DNA of 9,125 bases from the NCBI GenBank assembly GCA_041650355.1, contig JBAZLI010000037.1:1-9125 (forward strand), read 5' to 3'. A program made the position numbers and the translations under genes. Numbering within the stretch: position 1 is the first letter of the stretch; the number at the start of each line of letters is the position of its first letter. Shown in pieces: positions 4,072 to 9,125 of this stretch. The notes under the pieces are model-generated. The model worked only from the letters and a program-made list of their open reading frames with translations, was not told the origin of the DNA and did not search any database. This DNA comes from Candidatus Micrarchaeia archaeon. Lineage in GTDB: Archaea; Micrarchaeota; Micrarchaeia; Anstonellales; Bilamarchaeaceae.

Positions 4072-6597
4072 TCAGAATTTCTTTGCCAGTTCAGCGAAAA
4101 CAACCGGCACGAGCCCAGCGCCCAGCGCCAATGCCCACTCCCCAGCCCCGAGCGGAGCTATCTTCATTATCTCTGCGAGCGCAGGAACGTACATGAGCGC
4201 GCAGTACGCAACCGCAACAATCACTATTGTGAGCAGGAAATAGATGTTCCCAAGCGCTTCTGCGCCCATCCTTTTCTTGGACAGCAGGGGCGCTATGAGG
4301 AGCACCTGCCCGACGAGCATGGCGGTGAAGCCCATCGCTCTCGCGGTTTCCTCATCCGCCCCTCCGGAATGCGCAACCCAGTACATTGCCGCAGTCCCCA
4401 GGAATACCAGGAATCCGTCAGCGACCAGCCGCGCTATCTCCCCTGAGCCCAGCATCTGTTTTTTCCTGTCCCTCGGGGGCCTCCGCATTATGTCCCTTTC
4501 CTCAGGCTCCTGCTCGAAAACTATCGAAACAACCGGGTGCAGCACTATCTCCAGCAGCACGATATGTATCGGCAACAGCAGCAGCGGAAGGCCCAGGAGC
4601 GGAAACGCCAGCGCGGTCAGGAATATGGGCACGTGGAACGCTATGAGATACCCGAAAGCCTTCTGCAAATTGTCATATATCCTTCTCCCGTTCCTCACCG
4701 CATCCACAATTGTCTTGAAATTGTCGTCAAGCAGCACGAATGCCGCGGCTTCCTTCGAAACCTCGGTGCCCCTCTGGCCCATCGCCACCCCTATGTCCGC
4801 CTTCTTGAGCGCAGGCGCGTCGTTTATCCCGTCCCCTGTCACCGCGACGCTGTAGCCGAGCTTCTGCAGGCCCTCCACTATCTTGAGCTTCTGCTCGGGC
4901 ATCACCCTTGAGAATATGCTGTTGCCCCTCAGCATCCCTAGGAACTCCTTTTCCCCGAGCCCCTCAAGCTGCCTTCCGTCAATCACTTCCCCGTGGTCTA
5001 TGCTCGCCTGGTGCGCTATCGCGTGCGCGGTGGCCTTGTGGTCCCCGGTCAGCATCACCACCCTTATTCCTGCGCTCTGGCACTCCTCCATCGCGTGCGC
5101 AACCCCCTCCCTTATCGGGTCCGCGAAGCCCAGCAGCGCCACGAATTCCAAATCCTTCTCGTCATGCGTGCGCCCTCCTATCTTCTCCAGTTTCCTGGTC
5201 GCGAGCGCAAGCACCCGTATCCCCCTCTCGCCCATGCGCTCGTTCGCGTGCAGCACCTTTTTCTTTTCCTCCCCGCCCATCCTGCAAATGCGCAATATTC
5301 CTTCAACCGAGCCTTTTGCGCATATCCTCAGCTCCCCTGCATGGCTCCAGACATGGGACATGTGCCTTGTTTTCGCGTCAAACGCGTACTCAGCCGCAAG
5401 CTCCCATCTCCCTATCCTGCCTTCCGCATCGCTCCCTTTCGCGTACTCGAACAGCGCCTTTTCCATGAAATCATACGGTTCCTTCTCGCAGGCCATGAGC
5501 GAGTAGAGCAGCAATTCCCCAGCTTTTCTCCCATCCCCGGCCAAAAATCCTGCCGCATTTTCCTCAACCGCCATTCCAGGAGTGAAAATCTCCGAGACCG
5601 CCATCCTCCCCTGCGTTATCGTCCCTGTCTTGTCCGTGCATATGACATTCACGCTCCCCAGCGTTTCAACCGCCGAGAGCTTCTTCACGAGCGCGTTCGC
5701 TTTCGCGAGCCTCCACATCCCCAGGCTCAGGAAGAGCGTGAACACCACAGGGAACTCCTCAGGAATCGCAGCAGTGGCGAGGCTTATCCCGCCTATTACC
5801 GCGTGCGACCAGCTTCCGCCGGTGTAAAGCTCCACCCCTATGAGCGCAAGCGAGAGGAAGATTGCGAAAATCCCTATGGTTTCCACTATCTTCTCTATGT
5901 CCTTCTGGAGCGGAGTCTTCACAGCTTTGGTTTTCCCGAGCGTCCCGCCGATTTTCCCGTAATGCGTTTGCGAACCGGTCTTCACAACCGCGCAGACCGC
6001 TTTGCCGGAAACCACTGTGGTGCCTGCGAAAACAGCGCCAGGGTTCCCGAAAAACTCGTCAGAGAAAAGCTCCTGCCTCTGCTTCGCCATGGGTTCTGAT
6101 TCGCCGGTGAGCGCGGATTCGTCCACGCTCAAATCCGAAGAGGAGAGTATGGCACAGTCGGCCATCACCATGTCGCCCTCTTCAATAATTACAATATCCC
6201 CAGGCACGAGCTCCTCTGACTTTACCTTCATCCTCGCGCCGTTCCTCACCACGCTCACGAACGGCTCGCCGAGCTTCTCCAATTTCTCGAGCGCCTTGTC
6301 GGTCTGCAGCTCTATCACTATATCTATCAGTGCGATAGGAACTATCGCCACCAGCATCACCGCCGCGTCCAGCATCTCCCCGAGCGCGAAATACACCGCT
6401 GCGGCAATCGCAAGCAGCCAAATCATGGGCTCCTTCAGGAAAGCCAGCATGCCCCATCTTATTTCCTTCTTCTTGGGCACGAGCAGGTTCTTCCCGTATT
6501 TCTCCAGCCTTTCCGATACCTCTAAGTCGCCGAGCCCGTTTTTTTCATCAGTCCTGAGCGTTTCGATAAGCTGCTCTAGTCTTGAGCTGTTTTCCAT
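4072..6597 (-). CDS. P-type cation-transporting ATPase (P2/Ca2+-ATPase-like)
   Basis: An ATP-driven cation pump of the inner membrane, 841 residues, full length for the family. The N-terminal cation-ATPase segment is followed by M1-M2 (about 50-95) and the actuator loop with TGES (164-167). M3-M4 (about 241-293) carries PEEFP (279-283). The P-domain has ICTDKTGT (319-326) with phosphorylated Asp322. The N-domain has AKGS (427-430), then MLTGD (515-519), TGDGINDAP (587-595) and M5-M10 (about 645-840). PEEFP replaces the PEGLP of SERCA. In M5 the SERCA calcium ligands N768 and E771 align with H655 and I658. In M6 the related bacterial subgroup, as recalled, has Glu and Asp in ELIIDP; here E683 is kept but the Asp position is H687. 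The ion is therefore undecided: Ca2+ is a default, not a finding. It has its own TATA box inside the end of the methyltransferase gene and appears leaderless. Confidence 0.93.
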   Translation of the reverse strand: MENSSRLEQLIETLRTDEKNGLGDLEVSERLEKYGKNLLVPKKKEIRWGMLAFLKEPMIWLLAIAAAVYFALGEMLDAAVMLVAIVPIALIDIVIELQTDKALEKLEKLGEPFVSVVRNGARMKVKSEELVPGDIVIIEEGDMVMADCAILSSSDLSVDESALTGESEPMAKQRQELFSDEFFGNPGAVFAGTTVVSGKAVCAVVKTGSQTHYGKIGGTLGKTKAVKTPLQKDIEKIVETIGIFAIFLSLALIGVELYTGGSWSHAVIGGISLATAAIPEEFPVVFTLFLSLGMWRLAKANALVKKLSAVETLGSVNVICTDKTGTITQGRMAVSEIFTPGMAVEENAAGFLAGDGRKAGELLLYSLMACEKEPYDFMEKALFEYAKGSDAEGRIGRWELAAEYAFDAKTRHMSHVWSHAGELRICAKGSVEGILRICRMGGEEKKKVLHANERMGERGIRVLALATRKLEKIGGRTHDEKDLEFVALLGFADPIREGVAHAMEECQSAGIRVVMLTGDHKATAHAIAHQASIDHGEVIDGRQLEGLGEKEFLGMLRGNSIFSRVMPEQKLKIVEGLQKLGYSVAVTGDGINDAPALKKADIGVAMGQRGTEVSKEAAAFVLLDDNFKTIVDAVRNGRRIYDNLQKAFGYLIAFHVPIFLTALAFPLLGLPLLLLPIHIVLLEIVLHPVVSIVFEQEPEERDIMRRPPRDRKKQMLGSGEIARLVADGFLVFLGTAAMYWVAHSGGADEETARAMGFTAMLVGQVLLIAPLLSKKRMGAEALGNIYFLLTIVIVAVAYCALMYVPALAEIMKIAPLGAGEWALALGAGLVPVVFAELAKKF

Positions 6598-6600
6598 CCC

Positions 6601-6610
6601 TAAAATTTTA
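6601..6610. repeat. 10-bp palindrome at the ATPase promoter
   Basis: TAAAATTTTA is a perfect palindrome lying between the TATA box (6620-6627) and the ATPase ATG, 3 bases before the start codon. It could be an operator or simply an AT-rich initiator region. Confidence 0.25.
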
Positions 6611-6982
6611 TCAGCTACGCTTTAAAGAGTGAGTTTTCCTGCGCTCCAGCGCCAGCATCCTTCTCTTCGCTCTCACGCCTCCTTTCCCGCTGTAGCCCCC
6701 CATTCCCCTCGTCCCAATCACCCTATGGCACGGTATGAGCGGAGCAAGCGGATTCTTCGCAAGCGCGTTCCCCACGGCACGCGCAGCACCTGGCTTTCCA
6801 ATCGCGTTCGCTATTTCAGAATACGCCCTTGTTTCCCCTTCCGGGATTTTCGCGCACTCGTACAGCACCTTCCTCTCAAATTCAGTGAGCGTTCCCAGCT
6901 TTTTCAGCTGCGCCTTGCTCAATTCCAATTTCTCACCTGAATCCCCCGCCTCCAGAAGACCCGCCGCTGAACCCTCCGCCAC
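6611..6982 (-). CDS. ogt: Methylated-DNA-protein-cysteine S-methyltransferase (O6-alkylguanine repair), short form
   Basis: A suicide repair protein that transfers the alkyl group of O6-alkylguanine in DNA to its own cysteine. The C-terminal DNA-binding domain is complete. It has FERKVLYECAKIPEGETRAY (35-54), the recognition helix with ARAVG (67-71; the Arg68 finger), Asn77, IPCHRVI (83-89) with acceptor Cys85, and GGYSGKGG (95-102). The PCHR motif separates it from the PWHR-type alkyltransferase-like proteins. The N-terminal ribonuclease-like domain of the longer Ogt/Ada form is absent. The start is uncertain. The coordinates use a GTG at 6982, but its first 18 codons lie over the out-of-frame Gly/Ser tail of the upstream gene. 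TTG codons at 6928 and 6922 follow an AGGTGA Shine-Dalgarno (6933-6938) and would give 103-105 residues. The gene overlaps the DUF2207 gene's end and is probably translationally coupled to it. Identity is certain, the start is not. Confidence 0.93.
   Translation of the reverse strand: MAEGSAAGLLEAGDSGEKLELSKAQLKKLGTLTEFERKVLYECAKIPEGETRAYSEIANAIGKPGAARAVGNALAKNPLAPLIPCHRVIGTRGMGGYSGKGGVRAKRRMLALERRKTHSLKRS
6620..6627 (-). promoter_or_regulatory. TATA box of the P-type ATPase gene, inside the upstream coding sequence
   Basis: CTTTAAAG is centred 26.5 bases before the ATG at 6597, within the last codons of the methyltransferase gene. The spacing equals that at the hydrogenase and membrane protein genes and indicates a leaderless start. 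Confidence 0.55.
6933..6938 (-). promoter_or_regulatory. Shine-Dalgarno AGGTGA fused to a stop codon, upstream of the methyltransferase
   Basis: AGGTGA includes the last codon (AGG, Arg) and stop (TGA) of the DUF2207 gene. It precedes in-frame TTG codons at 6928 (4 bases) and 6922 (10 bases) of the methyltransferase. It suggests that termination of the upstream gene hands ribosomes to the next and favours a start shorter than 6982. Confidence 0.45.
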
Positions 6983-8711
6983 CGGAGCTCCATCCGCCGC
7001 TCGAATGCCCTGAGAACCCGCTGTGGCTTTCCAGATGCCTTGTCCCGTACTTGGACAGGTTCCTGACTTCCATGGCGGAATGGTAGAAAACGTACGTGTG
7101 CACCCTCGTCCTGTCCATCCCCTCCACTTTTTTCACTATGAGTGCGTCAAGCTCTGAGAGATGGCTCTTCACCTTGTCCGCGACACCCAGAGCGGTTGCG
7201 TAAACAAGGACCTTGCCCCACACGATTGCGGACGCTGGAGGATATTCCTTCATCCTGCTCATCTTCACAGCCCTGTAAAAGGCGTCCCATTTCGCGTGCT
7301 CCTGCTCGAACCCTTTCGGGACCGAAGTTCCGGTCGCACTCACGTAAGTGAGATAAGCTGCGAGCGCGATTATCCCCAGCGAGGAGCAGCATGTGAGCCC
7401 TGACGAAATGCTGATTCCCGACATCAGCGAGAACACCCCTCCGATTCCGACTATGGCAACGGCGAAGAAAGCGAGCGGGTACATCCCGTACTTCTTCTGC
7501 TTCCCCTGGGCCGCGCCCCAGAGCCCTTTCGCCTTCACTATATTTTTCACTTCCTCAAGATACTTGTCCATGTTCTTCTGTATCGGCAGCTTCTTGGCGT
7601 CAGCCATGGTTTTTATTCCCTTGAACTCATCAGCCATCCTGTCCAAATCCACTTCCTTTCCAGATGAAAATATCATGTCCAGCAGCGCCTGCTCGTAAGG
7701 CTTGAGGTCCGCGGGCCTTTTCCTAAGCATTAGGATGGTGCGCTCCCTTTTCGCCTCCGCGGACGTTTCTCCCTTCTTCTCCAACTCCACAATATCCACG
7801 ACTCCTTTATTTATCAAGTCCAGCAGAGTGGAAGCGAACAAGTCCTTCTCCGGAAAATCATTAACCACCAGCGCCGAGACCACTGCCGGCTCTTCTTCAT
7901 CAGGGGGCAGTATGTTTTCCGCGAGCTTCTTTTTCCCCATCCCCTGCGCGAATTTTACCGCAGAAATCATGAGCAGGATTATGAAAACCGGGACGCAGCA
8001 ATATTCCAAACCAGTTCCAGGCATCCCGCCGTTGAAAACCTCCTTGGAGCCGTATATCTCCCTCTCGTTTTTCAGTATCGCGAGCGCGGATTCGTTGAAC
8101 GTTTTCCTGTAAGCGCCCACCGCGCCCTTGTCAAAAAGGTAGCATCCGCCCACATAGTTTCCCGCTGGAACATCGGCAATCTCGCTCACTATTGTCAAAT
8201 CCTGGACTGCGCTGCTTCCCTGCTTCGCGGAATAAATCTCGAAGTGCATGTCCTTGCCCCTGCTTCCCTCAGGAAGCGTCATCTCGGCGCGCAGCCCCTT
8301 TGCGGCGACCTGCCAGTTCGCCCCGTAATGCTCGTAGCAAACCTTGGCGAAATCGCTGTACAAGTCCACCCTCTTCTTTATGGCGTATTCAATCTCCACC
8401 GCGTTCTTTCCGGCAAAGGTTTTTTTCCACACTATTTCCGCGTTATTGCCGTTCAAATTGAGCTCGTGCGCCACGGTTTTCCCGTTCACCTTCACGCTCT
8501 TCACGATTATATCCGAGAGAGAACCGAAATCCTCAGGCCTTATGGACCTGTACCCTTCGTTGTACTCCTTCTCGAGCGTGAAGTCCATCTTCTCGTAAAC
8601 GTTCAAATCGCCGTTGGGGAGAACGGTCGCATGGGTGTAATAAGAGTCTATTGAAAAGGAAAATACAGCCGCGCACAGAAGAAGTGCCAGGAAAAAGTTT
8701 TTCATCCCCAT
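6933..8711 (-). CDS. DUF2207 family membrane protein
   Basis: A 592-residue predicted membrane protein of unknown function. It has a signal peptide (residues 3-20, hydrophobic LALLLCAAVFSF core) and an extracytoplasmic beta-rich DUF2207 domain (about 22-230). A transmembrane helix follows (about 238-254), then a cytoplasmic region (255-405) with winged-helix-like segments such as FASTLLDLINKGVVDI (292-307). Two more helices (about 409-429 and 438-457) lead to the family's conserved WDAFYRAVK (475-483) and VYATALGVADKV (503-514) block. The tail (564-592) is Gly/Ser-rich and ends in GGGGFR, typical of the family. The ATG at 8711 lies 6 bases after GAGGTGA, so it is preferred over the ATG at 8705. 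It is a paralogue of the partial gene upstream and overlaps the methyltransferase downstream. The family assignment is firm; no biochemical function is known to me. Confidence 0.88.
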   Translation of the reverse strand: MGMKNFFLALLLCAAVFSFSIDSYYTHATVLPNGDLNVYEKMDFTLEKEYNEGYRSIRPEDFGSLSDIIVKSVKVNGKTVAHELNLNGNNAEIVWKKTFAGKNAVEIEYAIKKRVDLYSDFAKVCYEHYGANWQVAAKGLRAEMTLPEGSRGKDMHFEIYSAKQGSSAVQDLTIVSEIADVPAGNYVGGCYLFDKGAVGAYRKTFNESALAILKNEREIYGSKEVFNGGMPGTGLEYCCVPVFIILLMISAVKFAQGMGKKKLAENILPPDEEEPAVVSALVVNDFPEKDLFASTLLDLINKGVVDIVELEKKGETSAEAKRERTILMLRKRPADLKPYEQALLDMIFSSGKEVDLDRMADEFKGIKTMADAKKLPIQKNMDKYLEEVKNIVKAKGLWGAAQGKQKKYGMYPLAFFAVAIVGIGGVFSLMSGISISSGLTCCSSLGIIALAAYLTYVSATGTSVPKGFEQEHAKWDAFYRAVKMSRMKEYPPASAIVWGKVLVYATALGVADKVKSHLSELDALIVKKVEGMDRTRVHTYVFYHSAMEVRNLSKYGTRHLESHSGFSGHSSGGWSSGGGGFSGGSSGGGGFR

Positions 8712-8717
8712 GCCCGT

Positions 8718-8724
8718 TCACCTC
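8718..8724 (-). promoter_or_regulatory. Shine-Dalgarno GAGGTGA fused to a stop codon, upstream of the DUF2207 gene
   Basis: GAGGTGA contains the final Arg codon and TGA stop of the upstream paralogue and lies 6 bases before the ATG at 8711. It supports that start and termination-reinitiation coupling. Confidence 0.65.
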
Positions 8725-9125
8725 GCCCCTCCGCCTCCACCACCTCCTCCGCCCCCGCCGCCGTGCCCGCCTCGAGAACCTCCAGTGGCTGCAGAGGTTG
8801 CAGAGGAAACAGAGCGCGCCAGGTGCGGAGCGTACATTCCGTACATAACCAAGTGCGTGCCCCTCATCTTCTGTGCAGGAACCTCCACCTTCATTGCAGC
8901 TATAACTTTATCAGCAACCCCGAAAGCCGTTGCATATACCAGTAGGGTCTCCCAAATCACAATATCCCCAACCTTCTTTTCCTTCATCAGCGTGAGATCG
9001 CCCATGTATTTTTTGAAATTTTTCCACCTCTGCTCGGCCACGCGCCCCTCGCCGCTCCATCTTCCCAGTATCTGGCGATTTCCCATGCTGATACCCATAA
9101 GCACCATGCATTCAACCCCAAGCAC
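8718..9125 (-). CDS. DUF2207-like protein, C-terminal part only
   Basis: The last 135 residues of a gene that enters from the right edge; the first in-window codon (GTG) is probably internal. The segment contains RWKNFKKYM (33-41), IVIWETLLVYATAFGVADKV (55-74) and a glycine tail of 12 consecutive Gly before a final Ala-Arg. The same block, with LVYATALGVADKV and a Gly/Ser tail ending in Arg, occurs in the full paralogue directly downstream. This makes it the C-terminal cytoplasmic end of a second DUF2207 protein. Membrane helices and the extracytoplasmic domain are expected outside the window. A short stand-alone protein starting at an ATG inside the window (for example at residue 7, 10 or 14) cannot be excluded. 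The two genes are 6 bases apart and look co-translated. Confidence 0.75.
   Translation of the reverse strand: MLGVECMVLMGISMGNRQILGRWSGEGRVAEQRWKNFKKYMGDLTLMKEKKVGDIVIWETLLVYATAFGVADKVIAAMKVEVPAQKMRGTHLVMYGMYAPHLARSVSSATSAATGGSRGGHGGGGGGGGGGGGAR

Noticed and set aside
4993..6099. 368-codon plus-strand frame antisense to the P-type ATPase, and similar long frames at 3163-4047 and 4883-5506
   Set aside because: The translations are compositionally biased and motif-free, while the opposite strand carries complete ATPase and hydrogenase motifs.
8712..8775. GC-rich triplet-like repeat resembling a microsatellite
   Set aside because: It is explained by the glycine codons of the DUF2207-like protein tail.

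Overview
The window looks like chromosomal DNA from an archaeon, most likely a small-genome DPANN lineage (Diapherotrites, Micrarchaeota or a relative; this is a guess, not a placement). The archaeal signs are TATA boxes about 25 bp upstream of start codons, start codons that coincide with predicted transcription starts, GGTGA-type Shine-Dalgarno sites inside gene clusters, a ribose-1,5-bisphosphate isomerase, two DUF2207 membrane proteins and a domain-poor [FeFe]-hydrogenase. No mobile element, CRISPR array, rRNA or tRNA was found.

Layout. Positions 1-675 (minus) hold most of a ribose-1,5-bisphosphate isomerase that runs off the left edge. A 324-base gap (676-999) carries its promoter, a nested palindrome, a second divergent TATA-like box and a strong hairpin; it may encode a small RNA. 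Positions 1000-2293 (plus) hold an overlapping pair: a Nudix-fold protein whose catalytic acidic residues are lost, and a tRNA-dihydrouridine synthase. Positions 2408-2953 (plus) encode a six-helix membrane protein. It converges on, and overlaps by 16 bases, a minimal [FeFe]-hydrogenase (2938-4026, minus). Further right, all on the minus strand, are a P-type cation ATPase (4072-6597), a methylated-DNA-protein-cysteine methyltransferase (6611-6982) and two tandem DUF2207 proteins (6933-8711, and a partial one from 8718 past the right edge).

How the genes fit together. The hydrogenase keeps every H-cluster cysteine and most known proton-path residues in 362 residues, with no ferredoxin-like domains, so it probably catalyses H2 turnover with a separate electron carrier. 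The neighbouring membrane protein is a candidate partner. The isomerase points to AMP/nucleoside recycling, classically ending in form III RuBisCO. The DUF2207-DUF2207-methyltransferase block appears translationally coupled: each DUF2207 gene ends in AGG TGA, which doubles as the Shine-Dalgarno site for the next gene. The ATPase, hydrogenase, membrane protein and Nudix genes each have their own TATA box and look leaderless.

The most notable items are the minimal hydrogenase with its overlapping membrane-protein neighbour, the inactive Nudix protein coupled to a tRNA-modifying enzyme, and the structured, possibly bidirectional promoter region at 676-999. All identifications were made by eye, with family motifs recalled from memory; no search was run.
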